Assembly: GCA_910585655.1 (NCBI GenBank)
Contig: CAJUFW010000011.1
Span: forward strand, 1-14,438
Length of the DNA: 14,438 nucleotides
Origin: an uncultured Lachnospiraceae bacterium
GTDB lineage: Bacteria > Bacillota_A > Clostridia > Lachnospirales > Lachnospiraceae
Direction of reading: 5' to 3'
In this document: positions 7,673 to 14,438 of the stretch, one piece after another
How positions within the stretch are numbered: the stretch's first letter is position 1
Layout of the letters: each line of letters begins with the position of its first letter
Position numbers and translations under genes: made by a program
Notes under the pieces: model-generated
Databases searched by the model: none
The model's input: the letters and a program-made list of their open reading frames with translations, nothing else
Told to the model about the DNA's origin: nothing

Positions 7673-9436
7673 TTAGCTTCGTCTGATCAGCTCCAGGAAG
7701 CGGAATCCGCCAGGAGCCATCGGAATACGATATACCCGTTCTACCGGTTCCTCCTGCGTAGTAGCGCTGTCTCCTCTGCGACCAGGACCCTTTCTTGTAC
7801 TATGCGGTGTATAAAGCATACCGCTTTCTATATCCCGCACCGCTTCGTATTCGTCTCCCTTTACGATCAATTCCGCACTTTCATAATATGGACGATAGCT
7901 GGAAATACACAGCTTTTCGTTGTCATAAAGGAAAAGGTTATATTTTGCCTCATTTGCCATCTGAACCGGCAGCCCATATGTCAGCTCTTTTCCAATCATA
8001 CGCCACACTTCTGCCGGAAAACGGTACATATGAGCCGGATTGCCCGGCAGATTGAGGATATAAAGGCATCCTTTTCCATAGTAATCTTCGCTGAGTATCG
8101 GGAAATTGCACTCTCCGTCAAGCAAAAGAACGTCGCACCAGGTGGCGTTGGTTCGGTAATCCAGGGCAGGAATTCCAATCGGCTCTGTTCCCTTACAAAA
8201 ACGCATATCCAAATTGTTGTAATGATCGATCATATATTCCTGACCTGTCACATGACGTCCCGTCAGACGTACGCTGGTCATCTCCCGGATTCCCTGGTCG
8301 TACACAGCCTCGAAAAAGCCTGCCGTCACAATCGCATGCCCTCCTTTTCTCACATATTGTTCCAGCTTCGGGAAAATATCCGGATCGCTGGCAGCGCTTT
8401 TCTGTAAGAAAACAGCAGGTGCAGATTCTTCAAAAACCGGCGTCATTTCAAACGGAATCCCTGCCATCCCAAGATAATTGACTGCCTGATCTTCGCCTTC
8501 TCCGTCAAACGGCTCATACATGCTTACACCAACCGGTTTTCCAACCTGATCCATAAAACGGTCGAAGCGATACAGCTCCTGTCCAAGCGGCGGAAGCGCA
8601 GGCGAGTCAATCAGCACTTCAAAATTAAACAACATCAATTCCCTTGCACCGGAAAGCACGGTCAAATTAGCCTGTTCCAGCCAGACGCTTAAATTCCCGG
8701 CAGAACCTCCCTGGTCAATCCAGCCTCCTCCATTCCGTCCCGGCGCTGCGTTTTCCATCCAACGCATCAGAGAATAGCTCATATAACGCTGCAGGTGCTG
8801 CGTACTATAGAGCGGACTGCGTGTTTCCGTACCAGTATATACCATATCAAAAATATCCTTTTGCTTTCCTGGATTATAGCCACATTCCTGATAAGCTTCA
8901 TACCAGTTCGGATATTTGATAATAAAGTTGCAGTTTGGATTGATTTGATGCGCCAAATCGACGATTTCTTTGGAAAACTCCTCCATCAGATCCAGACGGT
9001 AATCCTTCCAGCTACGTTTTCCTTTCTTTTCAATACATAATTCGCAACGGCAGCTTGTAAAGAAAAAGTCGTCCAAAATAATTTCATCAAATACTTCTGC
9101 CAAATCCTTTACTATGTTCAGATACTTTTCTCTGTGGGCAGGATCGCTATAGCAAAATGTGTCATAAATAGCTGGTTTCCGGATACCGTTTACCAAGACT
9201 GTAGACGTAATACCACTTGACACCTCAAGACCATATTCTGCAAACAGCTCCTTGTAATGCCTCATCTTTTCCTTACTGATATCTGTGTTCGCCCTGTGAT
9301 TTTCCAGATATACCTTTCTTAAATCAATATATTGGAGAAAATAATCCAATCCCCTGCGGATTTCCTCATCACTTAGACGATCGAGCGTATACGCATATAC
9401 ATATGCGGCAACCTGGAAATTTTTTAGTTTTTCCAT
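7673..9436 (-). CDS. Putative cytoplasmic glycosidase, divergent GH42-like architecture
   Basis: I do not recognise a named family with certainty. The 587-residue protein has no signal peptide, so it should act inside the cell. Residues 1-300 look like a TIM barrel; 300-450 resemble the GATase-like trimerisation domain of GH42 beta-galactosidases ('YVRKGGHAIVTAGF' at 361-374); the rest looks like a beta-rich C-terminal domain. 'ILDDFFFTSCRCELC' (120-134) places a Cys-x-Cys-x-x-Cys cluster (129, 131, 134) right after a strand ending in acidic residues, as in the zinc-binding GH42 enzymes. Here Asp122-Asp123 stands where GH42 has Asn-Glu. Glu204 in TGTETR is another possible catalytic residue. 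The start at 9436 is chosen over an ATG seven codons earlier because GGGAGG-TAAGGAG lies directly before it. It has its own promoter and terminator. Hydrolysis of a glycoside feeding the downstream kinase pathway is inferred. Confidence 0.6.
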   Translation of the reverse strand: MEKLKNFQVAAYVYAYTLDRLSDEEIRRGLDYFLQYIDLRKVYLENHRANTDISKEKMRHYKELFAEYGLEVSSGITSTVLVNGIRKPAIYDTFCYSDPAHREKYLNIVKDLAEVFDEIILDDFFFTSCRCELCIEKKGKRSWKDYRLDLMEEFSKEIVDLAHQINPNCNFIIKYPNWYEAYQECGYNPGKQKDIFDMVYTGTETRSPLYSTQHLQRYMSYSLMRWMENAAPGRNGGGWIDQGGSAGNLSVWLEQANLTVLSGARELMLFNFEVLIDSPALPPLGQELYRFDRFMDQVGKPVGVSMYEPFDGEGEDQAVNYLGMAGIPFEMTPVFEESAPAVFLQKSAASDPDIFPKLEQYVRKGGHAIVTAGFFEAVYDQGIREMTSVRLTGRHVTGQEYMIDHYNNLDMRFCKGTEPIGIPALDYRTNATWCDVLLLDGECNFPILSEDYYGKGCLYILNLPGNPAHMYRFPAEVWRMIGKELTYGLPVQMANEAKYNLFLYDNEKLCISSYRPYYESAELIVKGDEYEAVRDIESGMLYTPHSTRKGPGRRGDSATTQEEPVERVYRIPMAPGGFRFLELIRRS

Positions 9437-9449
9437 CTCCTTACCTCCC
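9437..9449 (-). promoter_or_regulatory. Ribosome binding site that decides the GH42-like start
   Basis: GGGAGGTAAGGAG on the minus strand lies immediately before the ATG at 9436. The alternative ATG at 9457 has only an A-rich stretch upstream, and this purine-rich site would then fall inside the reading frame. The shorter start is therefore preferred. Confidence 0.75.
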
Positions 9450-9478
9450 AATACCATTATTTTTTTGAAGCTATCCCT

Positions 9479-9507
9479 AGTATAAGGAGGAAGGAACGGA
9501 ATTGCAA
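9479..9507 (-). promoter_or_regulatory. Promoter of the GH42-like gene
   Basis: The minus strand has TTGCAA (9502-9507), a 17-base spacer and TATACT (9479-9484). The -35 matches the consensus at 4 of 6 positions and the -10 at 5 of 6. Direct repeats lie four bases upstream of the -35, as at the kinase operon promoter. Confidence 0.75.
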
Positions 9508-9511
9508 GACA

Positions 9512-9543
9512 GATCCTAAGAACGGGTAAGATATCACAAGAAC
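9512..9543 (-). promoter_or_regulatory. Direct repeats, candidate AraC-type operator of the GH42-like gene
   Basis: Two copies, GTTCTTGTGATA (9532-9543) and GTTCTTAGGATC (9512-9523) on the minus strand, agree at 9 of 12 positions with a 20-bp period. Within this region ATATCTTAC (9526-9534) matches ATATCCTAC (7609-7617) at the kinase operon at 8 of 9 positions. The layout suggests one activator for both promoters, though the half-sites of the two operators are only loosely alike. Confidence 0.5.
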
Positions 9544-9564
9544 AGTCATAAATCCGACAAATCT

Positions 9565-10413
9565 TTATCCCTGAATACGAAAATAACTTGGCGCCACCCC
9601 ATAATATTTTTTAAATAGCTTGCTGAATTGGTAAATATCCTCATATCCTACCAGACAGGCGATCTCTTTTACACTGTAGCCTTCTTCTTGAAGCAGTAAA
9701 TTACGGGCTTTTTCCATCCGAATCCGGATCAAATAGTTAATCGGAGACTCTCCCATTTCCTGCTTGAAAATCTTACAAATATAAGAAGGACTCATAAAAA
9801 CGTTTTTTGCAATCTGCTCCAAAGAAATCCTGGAAGCATAATTTTGGTTCAGATAGGATAAAATATCCTCTATTAGTTTGGTTCGTTGGGTTTTTAAAGG
9901 ACTGACAGACGGACTGGTATCCGTTATTATTGTTTGAAATGTTTCCCGCATCATCAGAATCATCATACGAATTAAATTAAGTCTGATCAAATCCGTGCTG
10001 CCTGGCATCTGTCTCTCATACTCTTCTAACATTTCCATATAGCAGACGTTTAATTTTTTTCGCGTATCAAGCGCAGTATGTACGATCCTTTCTACCCCCC
10101 CCCGATTGGAAAAATCTGTCTCTTTCTTCCAGAAATAAAGGTTATGGAAGGCTACATAAAACAATTCCAGGTTATGCTCTTCGCTTCCGGCATAACCATG
10201 TACTTCATTGGAATTGCATAAAAGCAGATCTCCCATTTTCAGAGGATATATCTGATTCGCTACTTCAAAATAACCGCTGCCGGACAAGCAATAATGCAGC
10301 TCACAAAAATCATGAGTATGCAGCCCTTGCGACTCCTTGCTGACACCCGCTCCAAGAAAATCAACTACCGGTTCCGAATCGTGATAGACTAATTCTTTGT
10401 TTGATTGTAACAT
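9565..10413 (-). CDS. AraC-family transcriptional regulator with cupin sensor domain
   Basis: DNA-binding regulator, probably an activator that responds to a sugar. The 282-residue protein has an N-terminal cupin-like effector domain (about 18-95), with 'HTHDFCELHYCLSG' (32-45) and 'GDLLLCNSNEVHGY' (61-74). A linker helix region follows. The C-terminal AraC DNA-binding domain has two helix-turn-helix units near 196-216 (ISLEQIAKNVFMSPSYICKIF) and 247-268, ending in the usual 'YGVAPSYFR'. The start follows GGAGGAGGATTGAC. It lies 40 bases after the fumarase beta gene with no terminator or clear promoter in the gap, so it may be transcribed from the gyrA side or from a promoter I cannot see. 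The likely targets are the two downstream promoters with direct repeats. A run of nine G near codons 104-106 is a possible slippage site. Confidence 0.93.
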   Translation of the reverse strand: MLQSNKELVYHDSEPVVDFLGAGVSKESQGLHTHDFCELHYCLSGSGYFEVANQIYPLKMGDLLLCNSNEVHGYAGSEEHNLELFYVAFHNLYFWKKETDFSNRGGVERIVHTALDTRKKLNVCYMEMLEEYERQMPGSTDLIRLNLIRMMILMMRETFQTIITDTSPSVSPLKTQRTKLIEDILSYLNQNYASRISLEQIAKNVFMSPSYICKIFKQEMGESPINYLIRIRMEKARNLLLQEEGYSVKEIACLVGYEDIYQFSKLFKKYYGVAPSYFRIQG

Positions 10414-10453
10414 GTCAATCCTCCTCCTTGTCGTAATATTAGTAACCCTGGAA

Positions 10454-11014
10454 TCAATTTTTTTGCCCTTTTTGAAACTCCTCTACTGCTGTTTCATACA
10501 GATTATTCTTTTGGCAGTCAATCACGGTAATCACCGGCAGATGTTCTACCTCCAGACGACGGATGGCTTCCGTTCCCAAATCTTCATACGCCACCACTTC
10601 GGCTTTCTTGATACATTTTGACAAAAGAGCGCCTGCCCCGCCTACCGCGGCAAAATAAACAGCGCCTTCTTCCGCCATCGTATCTATCACTTCCTGACTG
10701 CGTTTTCCTTTGCCAATCATTCCCCGCAGACCATTCTTTAACAAAAGCGGCGTATACTTGTCCATACGGCTGCTTGTGGTCGGTCCGGCAGAACCGATTA
10801 CCTGTCCCTCTCTTGCCGGAGTCGGACCCAGATAATAAACCGTCTGATCTGTCAAATCAATCGGAAACCCTTCGCCCTTTTGATACGCCTCCGTCATTCT
10901 TTTATGAGCAGCGTCTCTTGCCGTGTAAATAACTCCGGTCAAATAAACGTAATCACCCGCCTGCAAATCACGAACTTTTTCCTCTGTTAATGGCAACGTA
11001 ATATATTTCTCCAC
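10454..11014 (-). CDS. fumB: Class I fumarate hydratase, beta (C-terminal) subunit
   Basis: C-terminal half of the iron-sulfur fumarase that interconverts fumarate and (S)-malate. It works as a complex with the alpha subunit encoded upstream. The 186-residue length fits stand-alone beta subunits. Family segments are visible: TARDAAHKR (31-39), GPTTSSRMD (77-85) with substrate-binding residues, and AAVGGAGAL (122-130). The start codon is GTG, chosen because AGGAGGAAGAAC lies at correct spacing and the usual N-terminal pattern follows. The gap to the alpha gene is 33 bases with no terminator, so both form one operon. L(+)-tartrate dehydratase beta (TtdB) is the close alternative; fumarase is preferred by general resemblance and the housekeeping context. 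The symbol denotes the split-fumarase beta subunit, not the E. coli isozyme. Confidence 0.87.
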   Translation of the reverse strand: MEKYITLPLTEEKVRDLQAGDYVYLTGVIYTARDAAHKRMTEAYQKGEGFPIDLTDQTVYYLGPTPAREGQVIGSAGPTTSSRMDKYTPLLLKNGLRGMIGKGKRSQEVIDTMAEEGAVYFAAVGGAGALLSKCIKKAEVVAYEDLGTEAIRRLEVEHLPVITVIDCQKNNLYETAVEEFQKGQKN

Positions 11015-11047
11015 GTTCTTCCTCCTTTCCTCGTTTTCTGCTAAACA

Positions 11048-11890
11048 CTATAAAACTCTTGTCACATGACGATTGACGTGGCAGCAAATATTGACTGCTA
11101 CCGGAAGCCCGGCGATATGCGTCGGATAGGTTTCGATATTGACGGCAAGAGCCGTTGTGTTACCACCTAATCCGCCGGGACCGATTCCTAAATGGTTGAT
11201 CGTTTCTAATAGCTCTGTTTCTAATTCTGCAACATAAGGAATTTCTGACGGTTTGTCTGTATCACGGGTCAGAGCTTTTTTCGCCAGAAAAGCACACTTT
11301 TCAAAAGTGCCTCCAATCCCTACTCCTACTACCATCGGCGGGCAGGCATTTGGTCCAGCCAGAGAAACCGCTTCGATTACTGCCTGTTTTACCCCCTCAA
11401 TTCCGTCGGCAGGTTTGAGCATGGAAATCCTGCTCATGTTTTCACTGCCAAACCCCTTTGGCGCCAAAGTAAGCTTTAGCTTATCGCCCGGCACGATATC
11501 ATAGTGAAGAATTCCCGGCGTATTGTCTCCTGTATTTTCCCGTAGGATGGGATCTCTTACCACAGATTTCCGTAAAAACCCATCCTGGTAGCCCTGACGA
11601 ATTCCCTCTTCAATCGCCTCGGCTAAACTGCCTCCCTCAATATGGACATCCTGTCCAAGCTCGATAAAAACGACTGCCATTCCGGTATCCTGACAGATAG
11701 CGATTCTCTCTGTTTCGGCGATTTTCATATTTTCGGAAAGCTGATCCAGGATCTGGAGACCAATACTGCCTGTTTCCTGCTCTCTCGCCTCTTTTAGACG
11801 CCGCTTCATATCCGGAGAAAGGGTATAGTTTGCTTCCATACACATTTCCCGGATATGCTTTGTGATTTCTGCTGTTTTAATCGTTCTCAT
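11048..11890 (-). CDS. fumA: Class I fumarate hydratase, alpha (N-terminal) subunit
   Basis: Catalytic iron-sulfur subunit of the two-part, oxygen-sensitive fumarase, used by anaerobes in the malate/fumarate branch of central metabolism. The 280-residue length is normal. Three cysteines suited to hold a [4Fe-4S] cluster are present: Cys66 in ICQDTG, Cys183 in NACPP and Cys270 in NICCHVNRH. 'IGIGGTFEKCA' (about 191-200) and 'GIGPGGLGGNTTALAV' (235-250) are family signatures. The ATG lies inside the last codons of gyrA (14-base overlap), with GAGGAAAAC before it, so translation may be coupled to gyrase. L(+)-tartrate dehydratase alpha (TtdA) is the close alternative. The symbol denotes the split-fumarase alpha subunit. 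Confidence 0.88.
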   Translation of the reverse strand: MRTIKTAEITKHIREMCMEANYTLSPDMKRRLKEAREQETGSIGLQILDQLSENMKIAETERIAICQDTGMAVVFIELGQDVHIEGGSLAEAIEEGIRQGYQDGFLRKSVVRDPILRENTGDNTPGILHYDIVPGDKLKLTLAPKGFGSENMSRISMLKPADGIEGVKQAVIEAVSLAGPNACPPMVVGVGIGGTFEKCAFLAKKALTRDTDKPSEIPYVAELETELLETINHLGIGPGGLGGNTTALAVNIETYPTHIAGLPVAVNICCHVNRHVTRVL

Positions 11891-14438
11891 AGTTTTCCTC
11901 TGTTTCTTCTTCCTTTGCCGCTTCCAGCATTCTTTCTATACCGTTATCTACGTATTTTTCTTCTGGCAACTCTTCCGTCAGTTCCTCCGTTAATTCTTCT
12001 GCAGCTTCGGTCTCGTCCTGACGTACTCTGGCGATGCTGGCAATCCTTGTCTCACTTTCCGAATCAATGTTCATCAGCTTGACCCCGGAGGTAATCCGTC
12101 CCAGAACAGAAATATCACTCACTCTTAGCCGGATAACAATTCCTTCGGTAGTAATCAGCATGATTTCGTTTTCTTCGTCTAACGCCTTGGCACCGACCAC
12201 GCTTCCGGTTTTGCCCATGATTTTATAGCATTTTACACCTTTGCCGCCCCGGTGCTGCGCGGTAAACTCTTCGATATTTGTCCGTTTGCCCAATCCGTTT
12301 TCTGAAACGAGCAGCAAATATTTTCCCTGCGTATGAAGCTGCATCGCCACTACTTCGTCGCTCTCGGATAAGGTCATTCCAATAACGCCCATCGAATTCC
12401 GTCCGGTCGGTCGGACATCTTCCTCCTGGAAGCGGATACACATTCCCTCCCGGCTGACCATTAAAATATCTTTCTGCTTATCTGTCACCTTTACTTCAAT
12501 CAGCTCGTCATCTTCACGCAGCGTAATCGCCTGCAGCCCGGTTTTGCGGATATTCTCATATTCTTTGATATTTGTCTTTTTAACGATACCCTTTCTGGTA
12601 GCCATAAAAAGATAATGCTCTTCTCCGTATTCCTTTAAGGTAATGACAGCAGAAATCCGTTCTCCCGGCATCAGTTGGAGCAGATTGACAATCGCGGTTC
12701 CCCTTGCCGTTCTTCCGGCTTCCGGGATCTCATACGCTTTGAGACGGTAGACTCTGCCCTTATTGGTGAAAAAGAGGATATAATGATGGGTCGTAGTCAT
12801 CAGCAATTCTCTGATAAAATCCTCTTCAATCGTCTGCATTCCCTTGATTCCTTTACCGCCCCGGTTCTGGCTGCGGAAATTATCAACCGTCATTCTCTTG
12901 ATATAACCCAGGTTGGTCATTGTAATGATAGTATTTTCATCTGGGATCAAATCTTCCATTGTGATTTCATCCTCGGCAAAACCGATGGCGGTACGCCTGT
13001 CGTCACCATATTTATCCCGAATCACAGTAATTTCTTCTTTTATCACGCCTAACAGCTTTTTCGGATTGGCTAAAATCTCCTTAAACTCTGCGATTTTTTC
13101 CTCTAGCTCGGCATATTCCTGTTCTAAGCGCTCGCGTTCCAAACCGGTCAAAGCACGCAGACGCATATCAATGATCGCCTGCGCCTGCGGATCGGTCAGT
13201 TCAAAGCGTTCCATTAAGCGGCTTTTTGCCTCACCACCGTTTTTAGAAGAACGAACGATATGGATTACCTCGTCGATATTGTCAAGCGCCTTTAATAATC
13301 CCTCTAAAATATGCGCCCGTTCCTCGGCTCGGTTCAGATCGTACTGAGTTCTGCGGGTAACGACTTCTTCCTGGTGCTTTAAGTAATATTCCAACATCTG
13401 GCTCAAATTTAAGACTTTCGGCTCATTGTTGACCAAAGCCAGCATAATCACGCCAAACGTATCCTGAAGCTGCGTATGTTTGTAGAGCTGATTCAACACG
13501 ATATTGGCATTGACGTCGCGACGCAGTTCAATACAGATCCGCATCCCGCCCCGGCTTGACTCATCCCGCAGTTCGGTAATGCCATCCACCTTTTTATCCC
13601 TTACCAGCTCCGCGATCTTTTCGATCAGACGGGCTTTATTGACCATATATGGAAGCTCCGTCACTAAAATACGACTTTTACCGTTCGGCATTGTCTCAAT
13701 ATTGGTCACGGCGCGTACCCGGATCTTGCCCCGACCAGTACGGTATGCCTGATTGATCCCTGAGGTTCCAAGGATCGTAGCGCCGGTTGGGAAATCCGGT
13801 CCTTTGATGACTTCCATCAGCTCTTCGATTGCCGTATCCCGATCTTCTTCCACCCGATTATCAATGATTTTTACTACACCGTTAATAACCTCACGCAAAT
13901 TGTGAGGAGGAATGTTAGTTGCCATACCTACGGCAATACCGGATGTTCCGTTGATTAAAAGATTTGGGAACCTAGCTGGAAGTACATCTGGTTCCTTTTC
14001 GGTTTCATCGAAGTTCGGAGAAAAATCAACGGTATTTTTATTGATATCCGCTAACATTTCTACCGATATTTTACTTAATCTCGCCTCCGTATAACGCATG
14101 GCTGCCGCGCCGTCACCGTCTACCGAGCCGAAGTTGCCATGCCCGTCTACCAACGGATAGCGGGTATTCCATTCCTGTGCCAAATTGACGAGCGCCCCGT
14201 AAATAGAACTGTCGCCATGCGGATGGTATTTACCCATCGTATCTCCGACGATACGAGCGCATTTCCGGTGTGGCTTATCCGGTCCGTTGTTCAGCTCTAC
14301 CATCGCGTATAAAATTCTTCTTTGTACCGGCTTTAGACCGTCCCTTACATCCGGAAGGGCTCTGGCTGCGATAACGGACATCGCATAGTCGATATAGGAA
14401 TTTTCCATGGTTTCCTTCAAATCGACCTCTTCTATTTT
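11877..14438 (-). CDS. gyrA: DNA gyrase subunit A, 5' end beyond window edge
   Basis: Breakage-reunion subunit of DNA gyrase, which introduces negative supercoils as an A2B2 complex. There are 853 visible codons. The frame stays open to the edge (K-I-E-E-V-D before the LKETMENSYIDYAM block), and GyrA proteins of this group normally have about ten more residues first. The TTG at 14420 is therefore internal and not the start. Numbering visible codons, the quinolone region HPHGDSSIYGALV is at about 72-84 and the active-site tyrosine is Tyr116 in RYTEARL. A gyrase box QNRGGKG lies at 524-530 and marks the DNA-wrapping C-terminal propeller, which favours GyrA over ParC. The tail is acidic, with repeated E-E-L-T units. 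Gly81 stands at the position of E. coli Asp87. The stop overlaps the fumarase alpha start. Confidence 0.97.
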   Translation of the reverse strand, partial: KIEEVDLKETMENSYIDYAMSVIAARALPDVRDGLKPVQRRILYAMVELNNGPDKPHRKCARIVGDTMGKYHPHGDSSIYGALVNLAQEWNTRYPLVDGHGNFGSVDGDGAAAMRYTEARLSKISVEMLADINKNTVDFSPNFDETEKEPDVLPARFPNLLINGTSGIAVGMATNIPPHNLREVINGVVKIIDNRVEEDRDTAIEELMEVIKGPDFPTGATILGTSGINQAYRTGRGKIRVRAVTNIETMPNGKSRILVTELPYMVNKARLIEKIAELVRDKKVDGITELRDESSRGGMRICIELRRDVNANIVLNQLYKHTQLQDTFGVIMLALVNNEPKVLNLSQMLEYYLKHQEEVVTRRTQYDLNRAEERAHILEGLLKALDNIDEVIHIVRSSKNGGEAKSRLMERFELTDPQAQAIIDMRLRALTGLERERLEQEYAELEEKIAEFKEILANPKKLLGVIKEEITVIRDKYGDDRRTAIGFAEDEITMEDLIPDENTIITMTNLGYIKRMTVDNFRSQNRGGKGIKGMQTIEEDFIRELLMTTTHHYILFFTNKGRVYRLKAYEIPEAGRTARGTAIVNLLQLMPGERISAVITLKEYGEEHYLFMATRKGIVKKTNIKEYENIRKTGLQAITLREDDELIEVKVTDKQKDILMVSREGMCIRFQEEDVRPTGRNSMGVIGMTLSESDEVVAMQLHTQGKYLLLVSENGLGKRTNIEEFTAQHRGGKGVKCYKIMGKTGSVVGAKALDEENEIMLITTEGIVIRLRVSDISVLGRITSGVKLMNIDSESETRIASIARVRQDETEAAEELTEELTEELPEEKYVDNGIERMLEAAKEEETEENYEND

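Noticed and set aside
7802..8407. Plus-strand open frame of 201 codons opposite the GH42-like gene
   Set aside because: It lies wholly inside a well-supported gene on the other strand and its translation shows no recognisable domain pattern. Other plus-strand frames were rejected for the same reason.
9437..9457. ATG at 9457 as the start of the GH42-like gene
   Set aside because: It has no ribosome binding site, while GGGAGGTAAGGAG lies directly before the ATG seven codons later.
10414..10453. Promoter for the AraC gene at the TAATAT element
   Set aside because: The only TTGATT-like hexamer lies about ten bases upstream, too close for a sigma-A promoter. The small TAATATTA palindrome is too short to interpret.
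14415..14420. TTG codon as the start of gyrA
   Set aside because: The frame remains open upstream to the window edge and encodes K-I-E-E-V-D, which fits the usual GyrA N-terminus, so the gene is simply cut by the window.

Overview
The window is a stretch of low-to-mid GC Firmicutes DNA, most likely from an anaerobic member of the Clostridia close to Lachnospiraceae. The basis is the GyrA sequence, a two-subunit oxygen-sensitive class I fumarase, a tRNA-Ser(GCU) of clostridial type, a large LplA/YtcQ-like lipoprotein, and strong AGGAGG ribosome binding sites. Every gene lies on the minus strand, so the window reads in transcription order from high to low coordinates. Family calls rest on motif recognition by eye; no database search was run.

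Housekeeping block, 14438-10454: gyrA, whose true start lies beyond the window edge, then the two fumarase subunit genes. The alpha subunit start codon sits inside the end of gyrA, and the beta subunit follows with a GTG start.

Sugar-utilisation block, 10413-267: an AraC-family regulator follows the fumarase genes with no terminator visible between them. Next comes a cytoplasmic protein that looks like a divergent GH42-type glycosidase, with its own promoter and a strong terminator. After it a second promoter drives a tightly packed operon: PfkB-family sugar kinase, FucI/AraA-fold isomerase, aldo/keto reductase, class II (GatY/KbaY-like) aldolase and an MFS sugar transporter. A large solute-binding lipoprotein ends the block. 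Each of the two promoters carries a pair of direct repeats with a 20- or 21-bp period directly upstream of the -35 region, which is a typical layout for AraC-type activation. The natural reading is a regulon: the regulator senses a sugar; the MFS and/or lipoprotein capture it; the GH42-like enzyme releases a monosaccharide; the isomerase makes a ketose; the kinase phosphorylates it; the aldolase splits it into DHAP and an aldehyde; the reductase handles the aldehyde. The substrate cannot be read from the sequence.

Edge, 266-1: a long hairpin follows the lipoprotein gene. Then a near-perfect sigma-A promoter with an A/T-rich upstream element drives a tRNA-Ser(GCU) gene that is cut by the window edge. 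Positions 52-266 hold no protein gene. No CRISPR array, insertion sequence, integrase or phage gene is visible.
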